From Chlorocebus sabaeus (lineage: Eukaryota > Chordata > Mammalia > Primates > Cercopithecidae), in assembly GCF_047675955.1 (NCBI RefSeq), contig NC_132925.1, forward strand, positions 69,135,622 to 69,199,621: 64,000 bases of DNA. Reading direction: 5' to 3'. The translations under genes were made by a program, and so were the position numbers. This document shows positions 9,933 through 20,095 of this stretch, piece by piece; position 1 is the stretch's first letter; each line of letters opens with the position of its first letter. Below the pieces are notes generated by a model. That model ran no database searches and was not told where the DNA came from. It saw only the letters and a program-made list of their open reading frames with translations.

Positions 9933-10020
9933 TTATCTAACCTCTGGGCTTTAGTTTATTCACCTGTACAATGGGATTACCTAACCTCTGAGCTTTAGTT
10001 TATTTATCTGTACAAGAGGA
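9933..10020 (-). repeat. 44-bp tandem duplication of MIR core
   Basis: Two head-to-tail 44-bp units (9933-9976, 9977-10020) each reading like MIR minus strand (TAACCTCTG..CTTTAGTTTATT..CCTGTACAA), with several differences between units. Confidence 0.8.
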
Positions 10021-11689
10021 ATATTACATAGATAAAGAGTTCATAACCTTGAGTTATAGTTGAGGTTAAGGAGTCATGCATAAACCCTCTGAAATATTAT
10101 ACCACTTTTTGTATGTGGTTTTTTAGGGCAAGGAAAGTTTATGGTTTTAATTGGATTCTAAAAGGGATACATGACCCCTCAAAAAATTAAGAGGCAATGA
10201 ATTAGATAATTTTTATAGTGCTTCTCAGCTCTTAAATTGTAAGACTCTACTCTTCAAAAAGGGAAGGCAATGTTCTATTCTTTCACAAGACTTCTAGCCA
10301 GGAAATTCTTCCTAATGCCATTAATAAATACTTTCCATTGTAAATACAATTTTACTCCATTTTGGACTAGCTCTAAAAATAGTGTTGTCCGGAGAGGTCA
10401 TATGGCATATTTCTATTTTTCTCTGGTTTTATAAACAATTTTTCTGTTTGGTCATCACTGGAATATTGAAATCTTATTCCTTGAGCATGTTTCCTGGGGC
10501 TGAACTCACTAATCTGTGGATAATTTTTCTTGTTGTTCTGTGGTCACTATTCTTGCCTTTTAGAAGGTTAACATCTAGATGAATTGTCAGGTATGATGCT
10601 TGCACACACACACACACACACACACATCCCCCTACACACACAAATGACATAAGTGGGACAGAGGTAAAGTGAATGGAATGTTACTTTGACCAAAAGTGTT
10701 TATTAACATTTGTTGAATGAAAAATAAATGAATGAATTGAACCCGAGGGAAAATAAAGTCAGTTAATAATTGAGTAACTAGTTCCATAGTTCATAAGTAA
10801 CACAACTGTGTTAGTTATACTCCGATTATGAACAATTACTCCTTTGATCATTTCAGGTAGGAAACATGAACAGAGAAAGATAATGAAATAGAGAATGTAC
10901 ATGTGAGTATGCCTGTATTAGATTGGTGTGTGTATTTACACATCACCTATTTATATGTTACACATGTATTTAACATCACTGTGTGTGTGTGAATGTGTAA
11001 TACAATGAAAAGAAGGTCCATACAAACTGCATGGTTTTCCTTGGTAAAATCTGTGAAGTGAGACTGACTTATTTATTTTTCACCCCAGGTGTTCAGCAAG
11101 CTGGCTGGGTTTCTTCCCTTACTGTAATCACATGCTTACCGAATAATGTGTTAGAAAACAATGTCTTCCACTGACATTTTTATGCCTCATGAGCATGCAT
11201 TAGCTCACTGTGTTTGCCTGCGTATATCTGTGTGGTGGTGAAGAGAGAGATCATAGGGAAACACAATGAAGAGAGAATGTAGGGACTGGTTCACAATTTT
11301 CACCTGCACCATTTCCACGCGACCTAAATTTCCATAACACACTTCTGTCTTTGTACTTTCTAAGCATATTTTACTGCCTGTTTCAGGAGTATTTAATGTC
11401 AAAAGGCATGGGATTCCACTACTGCTGGTGAGAAGGTTGGATTTGTGTATGCTGTTGAGGCTTCCAGGAGATTTCTCTTTCATTACACCTGTTTGGGATC
11501 TTCTAGTGTTTGGCATAGTTTGTCTTTTTCAACACGATTAACCTCCCCCCTCTAGCATAAACATTCTCTCATGCATTTAGAGTTAGAGGACTAATGAGAA
11601 ATATGCTTTGGACACTGTGGTCTATTTTATTTGGGGATCATTAATGTCCAGAGAAAACTTAAGCTTTCAAGAGTTCTGCTGAAAGATCG
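10021..11689. other. Mostly unique, no gene seen
   Basis: AT-rich; contains a (CA)n at 10603-10626 and a short TG-rich patch near 10980. No ORF with family resemblance. Confidence 0.5.
10603..10626. repeat. (CA)n microsatellite
   Basis: Twelve CA units followed by a CCCC-interrupted CACACACA. Confidence 0.95.
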
Positions 11690-11835
11690 CCTCTCTGTCA
11701 GGACTACATCACAAGCCACTCAATTTATCAGCCTTCCACTGGGGTGACCCCGCTCGGATTTGAACCTCTGGCTCCAGGGAGTCTAGGTTGAACAACGGTG
11801 ATGTGGAGGCCACTCAGCCACTGCCTCCAGCCAAA
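11690..11835 (-). mobile_element. Ancient tRNA-derived SINE (MamSINE1-like)
   Basis: Minus strand holds a Pol III type-2 promoter layout: A box TGGCTGAGTGG (11820-11810) and B box GGTTCAAATCC (11766-11756), spanning 65 bp as in a long-variable-arm (Leu/Ser-like) tRNA. The anticodon arm is not preserved as a functional tRNA, and about 70 bp of non-tRNA body follow. Best fit is a Mesozoic-age tRNA SINE; the family name is from memory. Confidence 0.6.
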
Positions 11836-12514
11836 AAAGATTAGTGTCATCAAAAATAGATTAGCGAGTCAGTTAAAAAAATTAAAGTAACTCCTTTGTT
11901 CTAAAATATTTGTCAAAGTAAGCAAAGAAATTAGCTTTCATTTCAGATTAATTACTGAGTAAATTAAGACTGGGGACGAGAACATTTTCAATTTTTTTCC
12001 TTTAACTACGGAAATGGAGAAATGTGTAATATTTATAATAATATTTCTAAGACTCAAGAATTTATACAAAAGCCTGACAGAACTTACTAACTCTCCTGCC
12101 TGTAAACTTTTTGTCATTGAAGAATTTCTTAAATGTGGATTCTGCCTTTACCCTGTGGAAAGAAAACTGTCTCAAAGGGAAAAAATGAAAAGGTGATCCT
12201 TGATTTCTTCAGATTCTGACTTTCAGAGCCATGTGACCCCAGAGCCATGTGCCTCATGTCAGCTACTCCCCATTTTCAGAAAAGAATTGGGACCCCAAAC
12301 CCGCAACAGATAATGATCAATCTGTGCATTTAGTAAGTACAGCCTTGATGTCATATGAGGGGAGAAGTGCAGCACCTATTTGCTCTTTCCGGGGAAAATC
12401 TTGGAAATTACAGCCACTGCTTCCAACAGGGGCTGTGCCCAGCTTGGGTAAACAGAAAGGCAGTGCATTGCTCAGCTGCCCTCTGCTGAGGAGAAAAATT
12501 TAGTCAGTGAGCAT
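11836..12514. other. Unique sequence, no gene seen
   Basis: Short frames at 12014-12196 and 12249-12503 lack family resemblance. Confidence 0.45.
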
Positions 12515-13335
12515 TCATTTATTCATGAATAAATGTTTACTAATTAATTATTATGTGCCAGGCATTGTGCAAAAAGTTGAAGACACAATGGTGATCAAAA
12601 ATAGACTACTAACTTTACAGTAAAGAAACCTAGCAGACTACTGTAGTCAAGTGATCAAAGTTAATATCACCAGTAATAAGACACAGCGATTGTATGTACC
12701 CCCTGGGGGATGCACTGGCAAGGTAAAACATGATTTCTGTAGTATTCTTGCCAAAAATGCAGCTACAATCTAATATGAGTAATCACCAGACAAATCCAAG
12801 TGGAGGGTATATTGAAGACTAGTATCCTTCAAAGGCATTAAAGTCTAAAAAGACGAAGGAGGACAGAGTAACCATCACAGATTGGAGGAGACTAGGGGGA
12901 CAAGTCCACCAAGTGCAATGTAGGATCCTGGATTCGATCCTGGACTAGAAGAAAGACATACTGGAGGGAAACTGGCAATTCAAGTAAGATATATGGTTCA
13001 GTCAAGAGCATTGTTTAACAGTTTTAACTTCTTGGTTTCAATAATTGTACTGTGATTATATAAGATTTTAACATTAGGGGATACTAGAGGAAGAATGTGT
13101 AAGAATTCTCTGTACTATTTTTGGGAATTTTCTGGAAGTCTAAAATTATTTCAAAATAAAAGTAATTAAAACAAACAAAAGCAAAGTAAAACAGATTCAG
13201 TCCCTGCCCTCATGGAGTTTGTTCTCTCTTAGGAAGGATATTCAACCAAATAATCATGGAGATGAATACATAATCACAGATATACATAAGTACTTTTAAG
13301 AAAAGAAACTTCATTAGAGAGTATAATTATAGTAA
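12515..13335 (-). mobile_element. L2 fragment, split
   Basis: Two consecutive L2 pieces on the minus strand: 12515-12605 (TTATGTGCCAGGCATTGTGC, ACAATGGTGATCAAAAA) and about 13186-13335 (CAGTCCCTGCCCTCATGGAG). The 580 bp between them is a later insertion. Confidence 0.75.
12606..13185 (+). mobile_element. A-tailed retroelement inserted in L2, family uncertain
   Basis: Ends with TCTGTACTATTTTTGGGAA..GGAAGTCTAAAATTATTTC and an A-rich tail (AATAAAAGTAATTAAAAC). This 3' motif recurs across primate genomes; it looks like the 3' end of an old LINE, but I cannot name it. Confidence 0.5.
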
Positions 13336-13339
13336 TCAT

Positions 13340-13740
13340 TAAGAACAGACATTTATTAAGTGCATACAGTAGTCCCTTGGTATCCATAGGGCATTGGTTC
13401 TAGGACACCTCCCCCCATACCAAAATTCATGCATGCTCAAGTCCCCAATATAAAATGACAAGAGTATTTACATATAATCCACTAACATCTTCCCATAACT
13501 TTAAATCATCTCTAGATTATTTATAATATCTCATACAATGTAAATTCTGTGTAACAAGTTCTTACACTGTATTGTTTTTTATTTTATTTTTACCATTCTA
13601 TTATTATGCTTTTTATTATTATTTTTATATATTTTCAATCCAAAGTTGATTGAATCTGAGAATGTGGAACCCATAGATATAAAGGGCCAACTGTACTGTG
13701 TGTCATGTGCCAGAAATGGTTTTAAGTATCTCCTTTTATC
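13340..13740 (+). mobile_element. MIR SINE, split by Tigger
   Basis: ACATTTATTAAGTGCATA (left) continues as TACTGTGTGTCATGTGCCAG (right of the Tigger), the standard MIR text. Confidence 0.75.
13367..13693. mobile_element. Tigger3-like DNA transposon (non-autonomous)
   Basis: 327-bp element with terminal inverted repeats (CAGTAGTCCCTTGGTATCC at left; CAGTTGGCCC inverted at right) flanked by TA dinucleotides (13365-13366, 13694-13695), the TSD of the Tc1/mariner class. Interior has AGTATTTACATATAA and TTTAAATCATCTCTAGATTA typical of Tigger3. No transposase frame. Confidence 0.9.
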
Positions 13741-14045
13741 TTTATTTAGATATAATTTCAAGTAAAAATTATACACACTATGGTCTACAATGTGATGTTT
13801 TGAGATATGCATACATTGTGAAATGATTACTACAGTCAAGCTAACTAATACGTCCATCATCTAATAGAGTTATTCTTGTGTGTGTGGTGGGAGCTTTTAA
13901 GAGCTACTCTCTTGGAAATAGTAATACAATGCATTACTATTAACTATAGTTTTCGTGCTGTACAATTGGTCTCCAGAACTTATTCATCCTGTAACTAAAC
14001 TGCACCCTTTGACCAAATCTCCCCACAGTTTTAAGTATTCTATGT
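13741..14045 (-). mobile_element. L1M 3' fragment
   Basis: ACACTATGGTCTACAATGTGATG, TATTAACTATAGTTTTCGTGCTG and CACCCTTTGACCAA match the minus strand of L1MA/MB 3' regions. Confidence 0.75.
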
Positions 14046-17000
14046 ATATCGATCAATTAGATCTTATGTTTATGTTTACCTACTACTAATGTTTACCTAC
14101 TATTATCTCTGTTCTGATGAGTCCCCAATCTATATTCAAACACTTTTATTGTATTGTTTTTACTCGTGCAGTCAATCATTTACATCTCTACATGAATACG
14201 CCAAGGACACATCAAACTTACCACACTGAAGGTGAACTATTACTTTCTAAAACCTGCTTCTCCTACCTAAGTCCTCAATTGACATCACAGCTCACCCAAT
14301 CACTTGAGTTGGAAACAGCTTCCTAATTTACTTTCTTTCTTTTAATTATACCCTTGAGAAAGTTATCCTGCATATGCAGAACTCTTTCTAAAAGGCAAAA
14401 CTGATTATACTTTTTATTTGTTTGTTTCACTTCTTCAATAAATTTCCATTACTTGTGGGATAAATCTGAAGCTCTCTGAGAAGTAGATAATGTTTTCCAT
14501 TACCCGGACTTTGTACACACCACCCGGCCCACCCACTCTCTCCCTCTTCAATCCTACTACCTACTGTTCTCAGAAGCAGGCATCCAGGGCAGAGAGTAAT
14601 GCCCCGCAGACCCCCACATCCTAGGCTTGGCTCCAGCCTCCCGACACTTAGAAGGTAATTTTCCTAAGCTTCAGATGATCCTTTAATTTTGTGTACATCA
14701 AAGTCATTTTTAATACAGTATATGAATGTGCAACAATTACACTCTAAATGATTGACTTGCTTTGTTTACTGGTAGGCATTTCCACATTTGTATCTCTGCT
14801 GTAATTTTTTCAAAGTGTGTGGCCACCACTGCTCATGGTCTGGGCACTCCTAAAGAGTTGTGTGTGTGTGTTTTTAAAATGTGTGTATGTCGGATTGGCC
14901 CCATTACCCTACAAGATTCTGGTTTCTATATACGCACCATAAATAGCTTAATAGAAAATGAAAACCAACCACCACCACGGAGTTTCCACAACGACATAGT
15001 CAGGTTAATAAAACCACATCTCATTTTTGAGATTCCCACCTGCTTGTGTCTGAATTGTAACCTGACCTTAAAATATTCAGACGAGAGATGGGGACAATGG
15101 TGTTTCTGTGAGCCACAGCCCCAAGAATCCAGACCTGTTTCATCATTGATAGCCAAGCCGTGTTTAGTAAGAGTTTCGTGACTTTCATCTTGGTAGGAAA
15201 CTTTTGCAGCTGCCTGCTTTCCTACACTGCCTGCTGTCGCTAAATAAAGGAGTGGCAGTGAAGGGGGTGACTCTGAGTCATAAACACTCTATCATTATAA
15301 CATGAAAAATGTGTCCAAAAGAAGTATTTTTATGTGTCTGATTGTATTATCAATAGTTTAAGAAGGTTGGTTGAGCACCCAGGAAAGCCATGAGGAGGAT
15401 GCACTTATGCATCAGCTTGGCGGGTAATGCCTCCCAGACATTGAACATGCTGAGACAAACAAGGGATCCCCAGAGTGCTCATCTGCTAGAGGACTTACTT
15501 CATACTGGATCAATTATGCAAATGGGATGTGAAGATAGCTCCCTCTTTTAGTAAGGAGCATGATTGCTCCTGCACTCACAATTCCAACACAACACTCACC
15601 GGAAATACCAGTCACATTCTGAACCACCTGGTTCCATCTGCAAAATGTGTTTTCTTAATTGGGAAGGGAGTAAGGATTTGAAAAAAATCTCCACCACCTT
15701 ACGATTCATTTACATTTAACATGATAAAATGTTTGCCATTAAGTGATCCAAGTAGAGACATTTACATATGTGTGAGTTTGATTTCACAATAAAAACTACT
15801 AAGAATAATGTGTATTTTTTTAAGTTGAACAATCTGAACACTTATCTGATCATTTTAGATACTTGAAAGCTAGGACAACATAACAGATTCAACCTTTGAG
15901 ATAGTCTTTAAAAAACTTTTTAAAGAAACAACTACATAGAAAAAGTTTAAAATTCCAAACAGTAATTTACATGAGCTAAAAAAATTAACAAGGGTAGTCA
16001 ATCAAAGATAATGAGATCAAAGGCAGAGAATAACTGGAAAAGTGATAGCTATTTAGAAAATTATTGGCCAATAATTATTATGGCCAAAATTAAAATCATT
16101 CCCCTCTGCTTTGCTCTCCCTGTCCATTGCTCATGCTTCTCACATGAAGTGTGTAAGAGCTAACTTGTCTGCCTGTATCCACATACCCCCTTCATGGAAT
16201 GCTTATCTTGGTGGAGAAAATCATTTATTTTCATTGTACTATCCAGTTGGTCACTTCTATGCCACTTTCTGGCAACTGTCTAAAACCAAGGAGAAGTTAG
16301 TTTAAGAAAATCAGCCAGATGCAATCTTGTATTGGGATATGGCAGAGCAATCCATAAAACTCCAAGGTACTGGTTTGACAGAATTCTTGTGGTTTGTCAT
16401 AGATTAGACATAGTCATTTTAAAATGGCAATCGTGGCTCATGGTAGAGACCCACAGTGGAATGGCTCAAATGGCTCTCTTTTATCCTGCTTTGGTGTAAG
16501 CCAGTAGCTCAGAGAAATCACGAGCATTTTGCACACTTGAATAACTGCATACTTACCTCATTTTAAAAATGACACACCCGTATGCAAAACTGACAAGTCA
16601 CAGATATAAATCTAAACTAGTTGAAAGTACTTTTATTCCAAGGCACATAAATCTTTCTAAGTCCATCAATTAATTGTACATAGTTTTAATTACAGTTTCT
16701 AACCTCTACAATTATTACAAGTCTGAATGTTTCTCCTTATGTCAACAGATGCTGATGAGATAGGTACAAGATGTAGCAACTTTTGCTCAGCCGATCAGAG
16801 AACTCTTGCCCCTTTAAGACCTTTACCTTCAATATTTTTAATTCAATTTCAGTTCTATTCCATGCCTCAGTTTTCTTTTATAAAAGCTGGGAATTCTGGA
16901 GCTTCTTACTTGCCTCACAGGGACATGAAAATTATTTTAGGTTTACAAGCTTTCTGAAGATTAAAAGAAAAAAAAAAAAACCTCTTTAAGTAAGTGCTAA

Positions 17001-17850
17001 CTATTGCCTTCAGAACTAACCTATATTTTATCAAATATAATGGAGTCAATTATTTAAAAATGTTGACTAAAACTTGTCTACAGCTGACTAAAATGAAAGG
17101 AATTCAAATATAAACCTTTTAGGTGTGTGTGTTTTATAGAGCTCCTAAAACACATGCCATCTAAAATCACAATAGTAAAATTTTCCTGAAAGTTACTGCT
17201 AAAAGTGAAAGTCACTTGTACGGGAAGAATTTGTATTGCATTTGTGAAAGCAAAATTACAATAGCTGACAAAACATGAAAGTTTTATCATGGCGGATTAG
17301 AACGTTGCAAGGAACTCAAAGGAAGTTATCGTTATTCAACATTTCAGCTAACATTCTTGTAACGTCTCTTCTGGGAGTAGATTTGTCTCCTCACTCTGTA
17401 GGAAGCCCATACACATAAAAAGGTTAAATTGGAGACATATGGTAAATAATGTAACAAACAATTCCTATCATGTTAGACTCCACTCTGCATAAAGCAGGCA
17501 GGCAAGCAAATAGGTGATGCTCAGATCCCTGCTCTGCTGGCTCGTTTGTCACCTACGCGGCGGGCAGCTCCCCAGCGTCTCACAAAGCTCAGCCTTGGAT
17601 GAGGCACTACCTGTCGCTATTGTAGAGGGCTGATGACACTTTCTCCCTCATCAAACATAAATAATGTTTGCAAATTTCCTCTGTCCTCTGAGCTGAGGGT
17701 TTGACTTTAGGAAATGACATGAGGTAGAGAGAAAAGATTAAAAATGTTAAAAATATTTGGATAAGTGCTTTCCTTTGTTTCTACCCGGTGAAGTCCTTTC
17801 TCTTTCCTAATTCCCTCTCCTCCCCTAGGGGTCTTCCTATAACCCCTATT
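14046..17850. other. Largest repeat-poor tract; no gene confirmed
   Basis: About 3.8 kb with almost no recognisable repeat. Contains a 139-codon plus-strand frame (14762-15181) of no recognised family, an octamer-type ATGCAAAT (15516-15523), an AP-1-like TGAGTCA near 15275, and a GC/CpG-richer patch near 17555-17585. Repeat-poor tracts like this can hold conserved non-coding elements; this cannot be tested from one sequence. Confidence 0.45.
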
Positions 17851-17902
17851 CCTTTAAGAACACTTATTCCGTAATGTGTTCATCCCTTTAAGAACACTTA
17901 TC
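17851..17902. repeat. 34-bp tandem near-duplication
   Basis: CCTTTAAGAACACTTAT occurs at 17851 and again at 17885; the second copy was then used as Alu target site. Confidence 0.85.
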
Positions 17903-17904
17903 CT

Positions 17905-18215
17905 GGCCGGGCGCGGTGGCTCACCCCTGCAATCCCAGCACTTTGGGAGGCCGAGGCGGGAGGATCACGAGGTCAGGAGATCGAGACCATCCTGGCTAAC
18001 CCAGTGAAACCCCGTCTCTACTAAAAATACAAAAAAAAAAATTAGCTGGGCGTGGTGGCAGGAACCTGTAGTACCAGCTGCACGGGAGGCTGAGGCAGGA
18101 GAATGGCGTGAACCGGGGAGGTGGAGCTTGCAATGAGCCGAGATCACGCCACTGCACTCCAGCCTGGGTGACAAAGGGAGACTGCATCTCCAAAAAAAAA
18201 AAAAAAAAAAAAAAA
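17905..18215 (+). mobile_element. AluY SINE
   Basis: GGCCGGGCGCGGTGGCTCA start, AluY-type GATCACGAGGTCAGGAGATC, long A tail; TSD AAGAACACTTATC (17890-17902, 18216-18228). Confidence 0.96.
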
Positions 18216-18228
18216 AAGAACACTTATC

Positions 18229-18750
18229 TTATTAGGGGAGAACTGAAATTTCTGGTTTTGTTTGTTTGTTTGTCTGCTACCAGACTAGAGATTTTTAATC
18301 TCTTTGGCTCAAGGATCCTCTCTTAGTTTGGGTCCCCCAGAAACAGACCTTGAGACAAGGATTTCAGTGGGAGCAGTTTATTTGAGAAGTGGTCCCTGGA
18401 AACATGGGCAGGAGGGAGTGAGGAAGGGAGGCAAAGAAGAGAAGGTAGGTGGCAAAATACACTTTATCGGGCAGTTTCTACTATGAGTAACTAGAGCTTA
18501 ATCCCAGTGGGGAACTCTTGGCATCTGGGAGTTGTCTCACCAGCTGTGCAGAGAGAGGCAGCATGTACCCTAATTCTGTCTGTTATTGATTGATGGCTGC
18601 TCCAAAGAGGGACGTGAACTCTCACTTCCTACCTGCCATATGCAGAAGTAGAGAGGTAAGATCATAGCGGGTGCGAGGGAGAGAAGGAACTGAGATCCAT
18701 TTGAGTAACAAATAGAAAAGCGTAGAATTTCTACTCACTCTTCCCATTCC
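18229..18750. other. Probable ancient repeat, family unknown
   Basis: TCTTAGTTTGGGTCCCCCAG, ACAAGGATTTCAGTGGGAG and GTTTATTTGAGAAGTGGTCC look like a widespread old element, but I cannot name it. A (TTTG)n patch lies at 18258-18272. Confidence 0.35.
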
Positions 18751-18859
18751 CAGTGTATATTTATAGAAAGAAAGATAGGTGAAAATAGTAATAGTTTGTA
18801 AGTAATTTCAGAGAGTTACAAAACTCTTGAAATGCATTTATGGATCCCAGGTTAAGAAC

Positions 18860-18995
18860 ACTTACAATAGACTGAAAGCATCTTGAGGGTAAAATATACT
18901 TAAACATTGTTGTATACTTAGTACTTGGTATCATTTCTGGCCCCAAATAGGTTCTCAAGAAACATTTCTTCAATAAGTAAATAAATAGAGAATAT
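18860..18995 (+). mobile_element. L2 3' end fragment
   Basis: GAAAGCATCTTGAGGG, TATACTTAGTACTTGG and AAACATTTCTTCAATAAGTAAATAAA are diverged L2 3'-end text. Confidence 0.6.
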
Positions 18996-19566
18996 TCATA
19001 AGATGTTAAAATCAAATTATTTCTGTACAGAGGATTTAAAATTAAGTCGAGTTATCAATTGTGACGGGGATGACTTTGGTTTTTTAAAACATAGCTGATT
19101 GAGATAGGGTTTGATTTATTTCTAAAGCATACACAGATTTCAGAGTTGGGAAGTAGTTAGTCTTTCGATCGTTAAAGAGATTATAGGGTTAGCAGTTTAG
19201 TAAAGGAATGAAAAGAAAATAAAAGCATAGAGTATCAGTTTCCCATCGCAAATTTTTGGGAGTTGGCTTCTGTTTTTGTTATCAAGAACCTTGACTGATA
19301 AGATATTGTTGAGAGATTATTCCCTGAGAAAGGGTTTTAAGACGTCATTGAATAAGAGGACATAAGAACAATAGGGTTCTTAGGCTTGGAAATAAGAATT
19401 CCTACCAAAGAGATGAAATGCACAGGAAGACAGTTTTGGGGACACACCTGCCTTTTCTAGAAACCAAGAAGATAAGGTACCACTGAGAGCTCCAAATGAG
19501 ACACATTATGCTTCCTCTTTTTTTTTTTTTTAGCTTTATTTAAATTACATCTGAAGTGGATGAGTC
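18996..19566. other. Unique sequence, no gene seen
   Basis: No clear repeat or frame; T-run at 19520-19532. Confidence 0.5.
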
Positions 19567-19728
19567 CAGTGGTTTTCAAACTTTACAGTGAATCAGAATT
19601 CCCTGGAGAGTTTGTTAAAAAAAGATTGCTGGGTCTCATCTCAGAGATTCTGATTCACAAGGTTACGGCGGAACCTGAGCATTTGCTTTTCCTACAAGTT
19701 CCAAGGTGATGCACGTTGACAACCACTG
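19567..19728. mobile_element. MER5A hAT-Charlie MITE
   Basis: Complete element from CAGTGGTTTTCAAACTTTA to GACAACCACTG (inverted termini), with GAATCAGAATTCCCTGGAGAG and GATTCTGATTCACAAGG inside. Confidence 0.88.
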
Positions 19729-19794
19729 GGTTAGTAGATACAGAAACCTAGAGTCAAGCCAAACTAGAATCCAATAAGCTATAAAGCGTAGAAG

Positions 19795-19935
19795 AACCCT
19801 GGAAGAATCTGGCTTGAGTTGATTTGCGTAGTACCAGTTCTTTTATATACTACTGATCAGATGACCTTGGGCAAGTTATCTAACCTCTACGTGCCAGTTT
19901 CCTCATCTATGACATTAGATAATAAGCATGTACAA
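19795..19935 (-). mobile_element. MIR SINE fragment
   Basis: GATGACCTTGGGCAAGTTATC, TAACCTCTACGTGCCAGTTT, CCTCATCTATGACATTAG. Confidence 0.85.
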
Positions 19936-19939
19936 GTCA

Positions 19940-20095
19940 CTCCCAAACATCATTCTATAGATCAGCTGAATCTGAATTCACTCAGCTTATGTTAAAATGC
20001 ATGTTCTTGGGCACATATGTTTCAGACCCCTGAATCAGAATATTTCAAAGTCATTCTGATATTCAACGAGATTTGAAGACTTCTGGTGTGCTATC
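19940..20095. mobile_element. Diverged MER5-like MITE
   Basis: AATGCATGTTCTTGGGCAC and CCCCTGAATCAGAATATTTC resemble the MER5 interior; ends not clear. Confidence 0.5.

Noticed and set aside
11690..11835. Functional tRNA gene
   Set aside because: A and B boxes fit, but acceptor and anticodon stems do not pair convincingly, and a SINE body is attached.
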